From NCBI GenBank assembly GCA_033675265.1, contig JAUJYZ010001546.1, positions 1,046,501 through 1,110,500 of the forward strand: DNA of 64,000 bases, given 5' to 3'. This document shows, in pieces, positions 23,854 through 36,584 of this stretch (its first letter is position 1; the number at the start of each line of letters is the position of its first letter). The notes below the pieces were generated by a model. That model worked only from the letters and a program-made list of their open reading frames with translations, was not told where the DNA came from and searched no databases. The translations under genes were made by a program, and so were the position numbers. The DNA is from Actinostola sp. cb2023 (taxonomy: Eukaryota > Cnidaria > Anthozoa > Actiniaria > Actinostolidae).

Positions 23854-24538
23854 GATGTATATACTGCATCCAGACGCATAATTTTTGCACGCCGTCATCT
23901 TTGTTCTGAGCCTCTCAAGTGACTCATTTTCATCATTTCGCTTTCTTCGTTTGTTGCCCCTCTTGATACGTTCAGACGCATTATACATCTAGATGCACTA
24001 ATTAAAATGGTTCGTCGTTCAAGACGCACTACAACAAATAAAGCGTGAGACGAACTTACAGACGCACTAAATATCTAATTTGCCCAAGTTCTTGTGGACG
24101 CATTGTACGTCTGTAGTATAAAAACAGCCAATTAATGCATTTGAAGGTTCCTCTCTAGAACCACCATTTTAGAAACAGCTTCTGGAAGCTAAATTGTGTA
24201 CGTGGAACACTCTACCTTATGGAAGAGTGGCCTTCTTTTTTCATTTTCTATATTATTACATTTTACAATATTCGCTTTTTACATTTATATCTATCCAATT
24301 GTTATAAAGTAATTCATTTTTAAATTATGTGACATTATATTATTATTCAATTTTCATACATTGTACAAATTCCTTCTTCTGGTTGGTTTGTATCACGTGA
24401 CTATTCATTTGTATCTATTGGTTTGTATCACGAAAACTATTCTCTGCACCAAGTCTACCCTAGTGTGATCCGTTTGGAAATCGTGCTAATCAACAATTCT
24501 ATTGTCCTTACGAATTACAAATATGACCTAATAAATAT

Positions 24539-25153
24539 GGGCGGATCCAGGATTTTACAAAGGGGGGGGGCGGATAATCATAAAGCTCTTTCAAGGTATA
24601 TATTCTCCATCAGAGAGTCGACTGATTATAATTGTCCAGGCCCGGTGTTTATTTACGCCAGGAGCGTAGCTAGCCTTTTTTGCTGGTCCACAAAAGTGAA
24701 CCAGCTAGGCCGTAGCAAAGGGCAAGCGGTAGGGGAGATGCGTAGCGAGCGCCGTAGGCGTGAGCTGGTAGGGGGGTATGGGGGCATGCCCCCCCCCCCC
24801 AGAAAATTTTGAAATCTAGAGGCTCGGAAATGCTATTTCCAGCGTTCTCCAAGAGTTATTTGTGATTTACGCGTATCATTAATTACTTCCTACACTGTCT
24901 CAGCAAACCAATGCTGATAACACTTGAGAATTTCGATGGCTGAATCAATTCGGACAATCCTTTAATTCACGAAAGTCCGTAAGAACGCGCTATGAATCGT
25001 GCTCTGCTCTGACCAAGGCTGGTTTACAACCGGTTTCTCCTAAACCGTGTAATAACGCGAAACATGAATTGAAGTGTTAGAACATATTTTCTATCAGTTA
25101 AACCTCTAGAGGGGGGTGGCTAGCCGCCCAATCCACCCCCCCTGTATCCGTCC
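24539..25153. mobile_element. Composite repeat with GGGCGGATCCAGG / CTGTATCCGTCCC ends
   Basis: GGCGGATCCAGGATTTTACA with a G run on the left, and a C run then CTGTATCCGTCCCTG on the right, suggest inverted ends. Inside is a second fragment (GGAGCGTAGCTAGCCTTTTT ... GGGGGCATGCCCCCCC). Both duplication units carry it. Confidence 0.45.
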
Positions 25154-25195
25154 CTGAATATGACCTCATATTCTCTTGCATAATATTGTTGCAGG

Positions 25196-25558
25196 AGCCC
25201 ATAAGTAGGAGCATCCATGTAGCATTAAAATCTGTCACAGCGTTTGAACAAGTTTGGCTATTTCAGTTAGAACACGAAATTGACCAATCACTGTTGCTGC
25301 AAATTAACGAGTTGTGGCAAATTAATAAAACGAGTTCAGTGCTGCAAATAAAACGAGTTGCAACAAATAAAACGAGTTGCTGCAAATAAAACGAGTTGCA
25401 ACAAATAAAATGAGTTGCTGCAAATAAAAACGAGTTGCTGCAAATAAAACCGGAAGTGCACAGTGATTGGTCACTATGATTTCGAGAAATCGTGTTCTAA
25501 AACTAGCAAAAGTGACATAGACCCAATATGTAGCATGGATGATCCTACTTATGGGCTT
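25196..25558. mobile_element. MITE with a 19-bp tandem repeat core
   Basis: The ends AGCCCATAAGTAGGA and TCCTACTTATGGGCT pair, with inner arms ATTGACCAATCACTGT and ACAGTGATTGGTCA. The core is a run of CTGCAAATAAAACGAGTTG-like units. Unit 2 copy: 41,276-41,643. Confidence 0.7.
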
Positions 25559-25870
25559 CTGATTATTGCCAGTAAATGATACAACTATACTAGCAAAAAT
25601 GAGAGACTTTTAGTATTTCTTGGACTATTTATAAAAAGGGATGTATCAGGAAATTGTTATCAGTGAAACATTTGAACCAGTTAAAAATTGAACCTTCACT
25701 GTATTTCTTTATATATTTAACTGACTGTTTGTTGTTGTCAGCTTTAATTATTTATTCGGCAAATCATTTCTCCCTCTTTTTCTGTCTGTACGCTCTCAGA
25801 AAATTCGAAAATTCTTTGGGACCCCCCCTCACATTAGTAAAAAAAATCCAAGACCCCCACTTTCTCACTT

Positions 25871-26582
25871 TCTCCATGATTTTTGAAGAACTATTGTGCA
25901 ATCTACAAATAATATTGGAATATTCTAAATCTAAAATCTACCACCCACAAGGAGGATTTAAAAAAAAAAGAAGCATGTACCCGCTTCAAATGCCGGTCTG
26001 GAAGTACAGAAGCAACAAAACCACCAAACAATTACACAGTATGTAAGCTTACAAAAATCTGAATATGAAATAATATGAAATATTATAAATCAAATGCTAT
26101 TTATTTATAAGCCGTTACGTCATAGTGGTATAGGGCAATTGCTTTCTTCACAAAGCTCTGTCAAGCTTCTTGTCGGCGACAACCGATCGAGGCCTTCGAG
26201 AATGTCTTCTTCGAACCTTTGCAACTCATCGGGTTTTTAAGTAAAGAAGGCCACAAGCTTCCCAACGAATATAATTAATATTGTAGAAGAAAAAAATTAT
26301 TGGTTACACTGTATAAAGGACGATGAAATACAACTTATTTCGAAGATTTGAACCGCTTCACACATCTCTCGCATTGAACTTGATTTTAGTCCTGGACTGA
26401 ATTCAAGATTTCGATTAATTAGTGCCCAGGCCACCTCGACCACGATCCGTGACATTGCCCCTTTAAGCACAAAGTTATACATCTGAATTGGATTTGTTAA
26501 GTAATATTCACAAAAATCGTGTCCGTTTTCAGTATCGGACACTCATCTTGTAATCATTACTACTACCATTACTGTGTATATA
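25871..26582. other. Sequence between the duplication units, no gene recognised
   Basis: It has no counterpart after unit 2. It holds a lone end of the 17,385 MITE family (26,104-26,141) and otherwise no repeat ends or convincing exons. Confidence 0.4.
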
Positions 26583-26892
26583 TACACCTATTTCAGAAAA
26601 GGTTGTCGAGGACATCAGTCCATAGGCGATAGGTTATACGTCGTTCCAAGACCGAACTGCATTATGGTAACAGCTTCAATAGCCGAAAAAGGTATGAAAG
26701 CCTGTATGATATCGTACCTATTTCCATTTCAACAGACCAAGACACATTTTGAATCGATTTTTTTGAAATATTTCTTGCATACCATGTCATTCAAGCTGAT
26801 GCCATAATGCAGTTTGGTTCAGCGGAACGACCTATATATAACCTATTGCCTATGGACTGATGTACTCGACAACCTTTTTTGAAATAGGTGTA
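26583..26892. mobile_element. TACACCTATTTCA-family MITE at the duplication junction
   Basis: Nearly identical to 12,253-12,585, without its (AAT)n run. To its right the sequence (AGAGCTTGAGGT, GGGCTGTAATGGGGTATA) follows unit 1. To its left it does not. This is the expected place for a recombinant element if two copies mediated the duplication. Confidence 0.75.
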
Positions 26893-26955
26893 TATTGGCG
26901 TCGCTTTCAAAGAGTACGATATAAGAGCTTGAGGTTGGGCTGTAATGGGGTATAA

Positions 26956-27912
26956 CAGGGGCGTAGCGTGCTTTTTTGCAATGTACGCACATAGCAACGA
27001 GCGCCGAAGGCGTAAGCTTCTAGGGGGGTGAGGGGGCATGCCCCCCCTGAAAATTTAGAATTCTAGAGCCTTGGAAATACCATTTTCTTCGTTTTCCAGC
27101 GGACTTTCTCGCTACATAAATACATAGTAAAATGCATTTATCACTCAGTTTTATGGGGGGATTTATGTAAAGGTTATATAAAGGATTCAGAAAAGGATTT
27201 ATGTAAAGGTTGTGTAAATGATTTATGAGTATTGGTTAAAGGATTTATGTAAACAGGTTATATATACCGCTACCGTTATATATAGCGATATAATAGGGAC
27301 CTTTAGATCCGACTACGAGTACGAAATCTAGTACGAGTACGACTTTCTATTTTCAAAATAATCTCGTTCTAACAGCCGTCGCTCCTCCCCTGTCGTCCAT
27401 CAGTAGAAGTAGAGCTTCTGGAGAAAAGATTGGTGTGAAACGTGATTATCTTGAGTACGGGCACTAGGTTTGAAAAGTCGTACTCGTACTAGATTTCGTA
27501 CTCGTAGTCGGATCTAAAGGTCCCTAGTAACACGAGGCGAAGCCAGTTTTTTTGGTATTTATTTTGTTTGAGACTGTACTAACTACAATCATCATTATAC
27601 ATGCCTACAATGACTGACTGAAAGGGGAAATGTATTGGGGGACACAATCTGACGAGCGGCGAAGGTGCGAGCTCGTAGGAGGATGCGGGGGTATGCTCCC
27701 CGAAACTTTTTTGAGTTATAGGGTCTCCAAAATAGCATTTTCCTGCCTTCTGTGAGTAGTTTCCAGCAAGTAATCTGCCGTGAGCTGTTAAGATTTTGTC
27801 TTAGATTTCATTTTATTTTAAATATTTTTATGTTTTTTATAATATATACATATATTAAGGATTTTAAATTGTACGCACGTGCGTACGGGCGTATATGCAC
27901 GCTACGCCCCTG
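26956..27912. mobile_element. CAGGGGCGTAGCGTGC element, copy in unit 2, opposite orientation
   Basis: Same ends as 19,363-20,227, flanked by GTATA on both sides. The empty site is at about 12,613 in unit 1 (GGGGTATAGTATACTTG). It contains a second element inserted at a TA (27,296-27,524). Confidence 0.85.
27296..27524. mobile_element. TA-flanked MITE with about 50-bp perfect inverted ends
   Basis: The ends GGGACCTTTAGATCCGACTA and its complement stay identical for about 50 bp. TA lies on each side, and the empty site is visible in the sister CAGGGGCG element. TA targeting fits Tc1/mariner-type mobilisation. Confidence 0.8.
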
Positions 27913-27954
27913 GTATAGTATACTTGACACGTACTTACGACGTGAAGTGTGAAA

Positions 27955-28372
27955 CCCGCCTAATAACGCGTTATCATATAGCAGTTATCACTCTTTGCAT
28001 TACTTTATTAAAGTTTACAGTTTCTGCTCAGTCTAGACTCTTCAGTAACGTGTTATTTATATAGCAGTTATCACTCTTTGCATTACTATATTCAGGTTTA
28101 CAGTTTCTGATCTAGACTCTTCAGTAACGTGTTATTTATATAGCAGTTATCACTCTTTGCATTACTATATTCAGGTTTACAGTTTCTGATCTAGACTCTT
28201 CAGTAACGCGTTATTTATATAGCAGTTATCACTCTTTGCATTACTATATTCAAGTTTACAGTTTCTGATCTAGACTCTTCAGTAACGCGTTATTTATATA
28301 GCAGTTATCACTCTTTGCATTACTATATTAAAGTTTACAGTTTCTGCTCAGTCTAGACTCTTCAGTCTCTTC
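27955..28372. repeat. About five tandem copies of a 79-bp unit
   Basis: The unit runs CAGTAACGCGTTATTTATAT through CTTTGCATTAC to CTAGACTCTT. Unit 1 has only about one and a half copies (12,660-12,765), so the array grew in unit 2. Confidence 0.8.
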
Positions 28373-28813
28373 AGTCAAGCACAAACACCAACTTGATGTC
28401 TTAATTACGACGCGACTTTCGCCTCGGGTGGTCGCTTGTTAATCAGTGAACTGTGGTAACATAAAAACCTTATCAAACTAATCCTACTAACGATAATATA
28501 TATAAACTTTCAATAATAATCATAATAGTAGTTTTCTTAAACCCGTGAAATAGAAACTGTTAGTGTGTACTGAATTGTGTAATTGACCGATCTTAAAAAT
28601 ACTTTAAAAAAATTCTACTTAGCCTCGTATTCAGGAGTAGCTTGTTTTGTTATTATAATCTCTCGAGAGTTTTATATCTTGGAAGTGAGGCTAACCTGAA
28701 TTTCAAGTAATTTTCAGATGGGTCAATAGTCAAATGAAAACAAAATAACACAATGGAATTAGAGTGTACTAATGTGTACTAATGTCTAGGTATTTCACGC
28801 CGATTCATGAAAA

Positions 28814-28814
<1 letters not shown>

Positions 28815-28909
<95 letters not shown>

Positions 28910-28911
28910 AC
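28815..28911. repeat. Compound (ACT)n(GCT)n triplet repeat
   Basis: About a dozen ACT units pass into about 20 uninterrupted GCT (CAG/CTG class) units, then CTACTAG. It lies next to the GTCGTTTCTGGTAGAAAGTG block and is not in a recognised gene. Confidence 0.85.
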
Positions 28912-31612
28912 TAGTCGTTTCTGGTAGAAAGTGAAGTGCTGCGAGTTGTGCACTGCCGTACATGGTAACACATATAAGTGAAATGTAGCTTTCAATGCTG
29001 TAGCTTTCAATGCATACATGTGGCTGTCCCTAAATGTCAGCAAGGTGCATTAATGGTAAAGTAAAATAATAAAAATGCGGTATAATAATAATAATAACTT
29101 TATTACTGTGTCATGTGTTCTAGCTTACAAGAAACCTATTTCCCTCCTATATATCTACTGATTCTCATTCCCACCCTTGTCCCATTGTTCCCATCCCACA
29201 TCTCCATTGATTCTCATTGCCATCCCGGTCACATTGTTCCATTCCATGTCTCTATTAATTATCATTCCCACCCGAGTTTGGTGTTGCTTCTGATACAAAT
29301 GCTAACACTATAATAATCTGGTCATAGACAGACAGCTATAGACATTTACCAACACTAAAAGCATGCAATACTTTGCACTATTTATGTTGCACGCTTGTAA
29401 TAGTTTGTACTCTACTGTGATATGCAGTAATTAATACAAATACATTGTGTGAAATAGAGAATTGTGTTTGGTGTATATTATATACAATGTCAGTACTGGC
29501 CAGATATCAGGAAAGATGTCGAAGCCTCATAGCACACTTGTAGAAGATAAAAGTACACCAGGATGGATCGTATAATTTGATTCAGTAGTTGCCTCAATGC
29601 AAATGGCAATGGCATGGGCCGGATTGGTTTGACGAAGACCAACGAGCTCGATCAGGTAGATAGGTCAACGACAGCATCTGGGATACTAACTGTGTCTTTC
29701 AAAAGCATTCAAGTACATGCTGTCTCCTTCGGTCAACCGGCTCTGATCGACTGTAGAAGTAACTTATGTAAGCTTACTTCATTGTGGAACTGGACGTGAC
29801 TGAGCCGACACAACAGCGCTGAAAACTCAGGCTCTTTCTCAGTATATCACTATCCTGAAAAACCTTTGTTATTCAAATCAAGGACTCTTTGTAGAACGAG
29901 GCATACAACAATATGAACTATTGTTATTCAAATTTTCAGGGATTCAGGACGGTGATATACTGAGAAAGCCCCCACAACTCATAAAAGAACATGGTCTTCC
30001 CCTTGAAATGTCACTAAATTGTTCATGACCCCGATGAATGCTTCCACTAGCAATGAATAAAGTTGCATTTGACATCATGGATTTGTAGAAAACGAACACT
30101 TTCCTGGCTTGAATCAGCGAAAAATAAACGATACTCAATATTAAAATCGATTGAACGTGTTGTGAGTGTGCGCTGATCAAAAGTACCGTGGCTCACAAAA
30201 TCATCCAAACCCACAAACTCCGTGAAATGCAGTCGAGATTCTCGTTGCATCCACATAAGTGCCCAGATCCCACACGACCAAACATGACACAGGAACTCCG
30301 TCAAGATTAGTTTCGCTGCTCGCCTGGCGGCTCGCAGCAACTACTACTACTACTAGTCGTTTCTGGTAGAAAGTGAAGTGCTGCGAGTTGTGCACTGCCG
30401 TACATGGTAACACATAAAAGTGAAATGTAGCTTTCAATGCATACATGTGGCTGTCCCTTGTCAGCAAGGCATATTTGTGGTAAAATAAAATAATAAAATG
30501 CAGTATAATAATAATAATAACTTTATTACTGTGTCATGTGTTCTAACTTACAAGAAACTAATTCGAGACACCTATCTATACCCACTAAAATCCCTAACCC
30601 CTCCCATAGCTCTACTGATTCTCATTTCCACCCTTGTCCCCATTGTTCCCATCCCACATCTCCATTGATTCTCATTCCTGTCCCGGTCACATTGTCCCCT
30701 TCCATGTCTCTATTAATTCTCATTCCCACCTGAGTTTCTATATACACCATTAAAATGGTGTATATGGTGTTGCTTAATACAAATGCTAACACTATAATAA
30801 TCTGGTCATAGACAGACAGCTATAGACATGTACAAGCACTATAAAAGCATGCAATACTTTGCACTATTTACTCATATGTTGCACGCTTTTAATAGTTTGT
30901 ACTCTACTGATATGCAGTAATTAATACAAATATGGATTCAATGAAATAGAGAATTGTGTTTGGTGTATATTATATACAATGTTACTGGCCAGATATCAGG
31001 AAAGATGTCGAAGCCTCATAGCACACTTGTAGAAGATAAAAGTATGGATCGTATAATTTGATTCAGTAGTTGCTTCCATGCCAATGGCAATGGCATGGGC
31101 CGGATTGGTTTGACGAAGACCAACAAACTCGATCAGGTAGATAGGTCAGCGACAGCGTCTCTGTATCTGGGATACTGTGTCTTTCAAAAGCAAGCATCTG
31201 GAAAGAAGGCTGTAGAAGTACTCCATTGTGGAACTGGATGCGACTGACACACAACAGTCAACAGCGCTGAAAACTCATAAAACAACATTGTCTTCCCCTT
31301 GAAATGTCACTAAATTGTTCATGACCCTGACGAATGCTTCCAACAATGAATAAAGTTGCATTTGACATCATGGATTTGTAGAAAACGAACACTTTCCTGG
31401 CTTGAATCAGCGAAAAATAAACGATACTCCGATCCAACGAGTCGTGTTGTGAGTGTGCGCTGATCAAAAGTACCGTGGCTCACAAATCATCCAAACTCCG
31501 TGAAATGCAGTCGAGATTCTAGTTGCATCCACATAAGTGCCCAGATCCCACACGACCACACATGACACAGGAACGCCGTCAAGATTAGTTTCGCTGCTCG
31601 CTACGCTCGCAG
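28912..31612. repeat. Two tandem copies of a 1.3-1.4 kb non-coding block
   Basis: Block A is 28,912-30,352 and block B is 30,353-31,612. Each starts GTCGTTTCTGGTAGAAAGTG and ends TTCGCTGCTCGC...GCTCGCAGCAA(CTA)n. A diverged third version is 13,803-14,665. No long ORF exists in either, and the function is unknown. Confidence 0.75.
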
Positions 31613-32362
<750 letters not shown>

Positions 32363-34260
32363 TTAACCCATTAGAGTGATTCCAATAAACCTGGGCATTA
32401 CTAACTACACCAATACACATTATTAGACACTCACTCTTTTGTTTTCTTTTGTTCCTTTGCATCTAATAAACACTGACAGCTAATTAGTAGTGCCCAGGTT
32501 TAGAGTGATTTTCATAAATCTGTGAATCACACATTAGCGTATTTAGCACTAATACACTCTAATTCCATTGTGTTCTTTTGTTGTCACTGGACTATTACAC
32601 TCTAAAACTTACACTTTGTTTCACAGGTTTATGAAAATCACTCTATTTAATTACAAATTCACATCCGTTATAGATACTAAATGTTAATATACCAAATGAA
32701 ACGTAGAACAATGATGTTTCAATTTCTTTCCATTTTACAATGGTTGAATGGAGCCGGCGCGTCTACACTCACCAACCAAGCGCGAAGCTCTCACGCATGC
32801 TGATTTGGTTTACACATCGAACTTGCTTTCCACCATCATTCAGCTGAACTCAACAGAGGTAGGTTATAAATATTGACTAAACCCTTACAATTATCCCAGA
32901 TATCCGCCATTATATTCTTATTATTATTCTATGTCGTTTGACGCTGTTTTCAAATAAAATTCTATGTAAATTGCATTCAATTTTGATAGTTTTTGCAAAT
33001 TATTCTGATTATCATTAAATTTCCTTAGTCGTTATTTGCGATTTTAGTCACTATTACTTCATCCTTTTTGCTGCACATCTGTTCCTATCGTTTAAGAAAT
33101 CTAAAAATATGTCCATTGTTGAAGTATCTAGTGCCTGCTTTAATACTAAATTCCGAGAGATGAAAGCCGACTCGTATTCGTGGGCGAGACGCTCATAAAT
33201 GCTCAACCGATCATCCGCAATGCAACAGGAGAAATTAAATACGACGAAATTCACGAGGAAAACTATTCAGTGATTTATTTTATCAACGGAAAATTTAGAG
33301 AATTGGCTGATAGCAGGTTAACTCGGGATTCCTTTAGACCAATGAAGCTATTTTAATATAGGTTTAATTTAAGCTGTTTTAATTAGCAAAAAAATACTTT
33401 CAATTGTGAAACCAGAAAAGCTTTGATGGTCCTAGCCTCCTCTAGCCTGCGAATACAGACGCTTTTTTCGCTCGCCATAGGGGTCTCCCGAAAGAAGCGT
33501 CTGCGTTGTGAGGCCAACGTGCGGAGGAGGCTATGATAGTCCTACTGAAATATTTTTTAATGCTAATATATACCATACAAGAATTCGGTCAGTGACTCAT
33601 TGCGTGACTCGGGTAAAGCATGCATGTGTAATTAGAAATTAATGACATCAGTCAATTGAAATCCCGGGGAAATTTATATCCTATAGATTTAAAGAAGACG
33701 GTATTTTTTCATCTTCGCGAGGGGGAGCCATCGCTTCCAGATTAGAAATGTATTTTTTCGTGTTCGTCAAGATCTGCGGGATTTTCATAAAAATGACCGC
33801 TATTTTTACGATTAATCTGTAATCAGCTGTTTCAAATTCGCCTGTTACTCGTTTTAGTATAAACATCCGTCACGTGTGTATGCAAATTTACCCTATTTAT
33901 GTCGTGCTTACGGGTGCTCACATACGTGTGCTACGAGGTGTGAGACAAGGTCAACAATACTTGGTGGATATTGATTCAGATGATGACACGAAATGAAATG
34001 AGAGAAATAGGAAATGGAAAATAGGAAACATCTTAGACTTTTTCCCAAGGTTTTCTTAAGAGCGCGCGAGCAGGGCCGTACGGGTCATATGATAATTTAT
34101 ATTACAACACGAAGAACAAACTACACACATACATACATTACTGAGTATATTTCGTCTACGGTTCGGATCTTTATATGCCGAGAAAACACGGTCTCTCGTT
34201 TTATATAAACATTACATAGCAGGTGGTAGATACAAAGATGCCCTAGATTATTGATCCAGA

Positions 34261-34705
34261 CATAGTTAGTAGAGGGGACTGGTTGGGAAACCTTTTGTTA
34301 TATGTTTTTGTTCGTTTTTTTTCAACCGTGACCGTGCACAAATCTTTTGTTTTGTCATTGTTTTGCCTTAATTTGCTATGGTTGAGCAACTGAACCCAAA
34401 CGTTTCTTTTGGCTGCTTGTTCGATATATTCCAATTCAAAATTAAATATATTAGAATATTTAAATAAGTAATCCAATAGAGAACATTTGGGTTCAGTCGT
34501 TTAGCCATTTTCTAATGAATTTGAACAAACATTGTGCACGGTCAGAACTAGTCTCCCTCGCAGCCGTGCTAAGTGTCGTCACGCAACGCTTTAGCACGGC
34601 TGCGAGGGAGACTAGGTCAGAACCCGTTCAACATCATAATGACATTAGGACTAGAACAAAGAAATATAACAAAAGGCTTCCTAACCATTCCCTCTACTAA
34701 CTATG
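34261..34705. mobile_element. MITE in unit 2 carrying a second MITE inside
   Basis: The ends CATAGTTAGTAGAGGG and CCCTCTACTAACTATG pair. Unit 1 has an uninterrupted GATCCAGATGATC at about 18,569. The inner element 34,548-34,615 (CTAGTCTCCCTCGCAGCC and complement) is flanked by GGTCAGAA twice, an 8-bp duplication. Confidence 0.8.
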
Positions 34706-36584
34706 ATCTAGATGATCACACAAAATGAAATGAGAGAAATAGGAAATGGAAAATAGGAAACATCTTAGCAAAAGGTAACCTGTCCACTTTACATGCATTC
34801 AGTGCATGCTTGTAGTCATAATCTCACGGGGTGAAACTATTTTGAATAGCGACCTACTTTTTCAATATCCACAATCGTGATGCCAGCCAGTCTTATGCAG
34901 TCTTGAAGCGCTGGTGGCGCGAGTAAAGTTTTTATGGTATTTATTGTTATCGTTTTTTTCGATTTTTTAATAGTTTATTGTCTTTTCACAAAGCTAGTTT
35001 TTCAGGCTAACAAGGCGCATACTAATTGCTATCTCTCCGAAAAATGATGGAGCTTTGGAGCAAACCATTAAAGTCATTAAAATGATACGTTTGCTGACTT
35101 CCAAACCGATTACTCCTAGCGTGCAATGGTACAAAGTATATTCGCTATTCCTATAAACATGATAGAGAGCACAAAAATATGGTGAACAAATTGTATATTC
35201 TTTGCCAAAGTTTTACAAAACTGGTTGAGCCTGTTGTGACGCGCGCGCGCGCGCGTCGTCTTGACAGTAGAGTACGTCAGAATATATTAATATTGTGTAC
35301 GAAACGCAACGTCGCTCGAAACTATTCTCAGCGGTCTCCACTCGCACACATAAAAGAGAACGGACACAGTGGCATAATGCCATTCTGCCTAAGGAGCGAA
35401 GCTGAACGTGCCATAGTTGATACTCTCAAGCTTCCGCACAAGCCATTATCCCTCAAGTTCTGAAATCTGCTGAAGTTCAAGCCTCCGCTCCGGCTAATGT
35501 TATAGTAGAGGTTCGTTTTCATTTCTCTCTGGTTTTCAACTCTACATTGGGTAGTTACAACGTTCGAATTCTGTCATTACTTGGCTTATGGTTTCGAATT
35601 GTCTTTGACTTTGCATGTACTTTGTTTTCATCAGTTCCTACTCGTGAAGCTAGCCGCTTGGCTTTGCGGGCGTTTCATGTATTTATGGCTTGTTGCCCTG
35701 TTTTCATCATGGCGTGCTGTCCTGTTGGAAACGTTAGTCGCTTTGTTTTGCGGAGGTGTCATGTATTCATGGCTTGTTATTTTATGTTCTGCCCCTTTTC
35801 CTAACGTTAGCCGTTTCGCTTTTCATTTCAGTGTTAATGGTTTGCTATTTCAGATTTCTCCTGCTCCTAGTGTGAGCCGTTTGGAAGCAGTATTGGCGAA
35901 CATTTCAAGTGTTATTTGAAATTATGCCCTCCTGGCAACGTTTTGGCTTTGCACGCTATTGTCGTTTTCATGTGGAGATCCAATATAACATACTTTAATG
36001 GCCCTGCTTGTTGGCCATGTTAACTCGTTCAGGCTTCGCAACCTTTTGTATATACTTCATTTCAGTTTTTAATTGTCGCTGTACATATATACTTATTCAG
36101 TTCTATATCTCTAGAGCATTTATATTCTCTAGGGGAATCATCTAGAAGGCTGACAACCGACATCATTGCCAGAGAGAAAATTCACATATAGCTCGTAGTT
36201 TTCCCTGTTATCGGCACCACATCCCAGCAGTAATGAACTTATATTTTCCCATAAGCCTCATCTTGTCGTTGAGTTTTATCCCTTTAGATCTTTCGGCCCA
36301 TATTGCTATTAGGCGTTTCGACAAGGGTCCATGATGATCAGGTGTATTTCAGAGCATGCGCAGTTATACCTCTATGCCATGATTGATTTAATTTGTCTAT
36401 CCCGTTTTTTCTTTCGTTTTTCTTTATTTCACACACCATGAATATGTATATATATTTACAAGCATAAATTTCATTCAAATCCCATTTATTTTTGCAATCG
36501 CTCCGTTATCAAATTCATTGTCAACTGATTGAAGCTAAACCTTATCTTGTGTTGTCTAGCACCCAACCCGCTTTTCCAAACATT

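Larger units (their letters stand above)
12586..25870. repeat. Tandem segmental duplication, unit 1
   Basis: Collinear with 26,893-41,985 in the same orientation, interrupted by insertions and deletions in each copy. Identity is very high around the ATP-grasp gene (about a dozen differences in 1,482 coding bases) and lower toward the left. Outside the gene, 12,586-14,875, 16,524-17,384, 17,843-19,362, 20,228-21,313 and 23,854-25,195 show no convincing coding exon. A conserved donor-like CAACAGAG/GTAGGT at 16,838 and 32,858 could mark a 5' untranslated exon. Confidence 0.85.
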
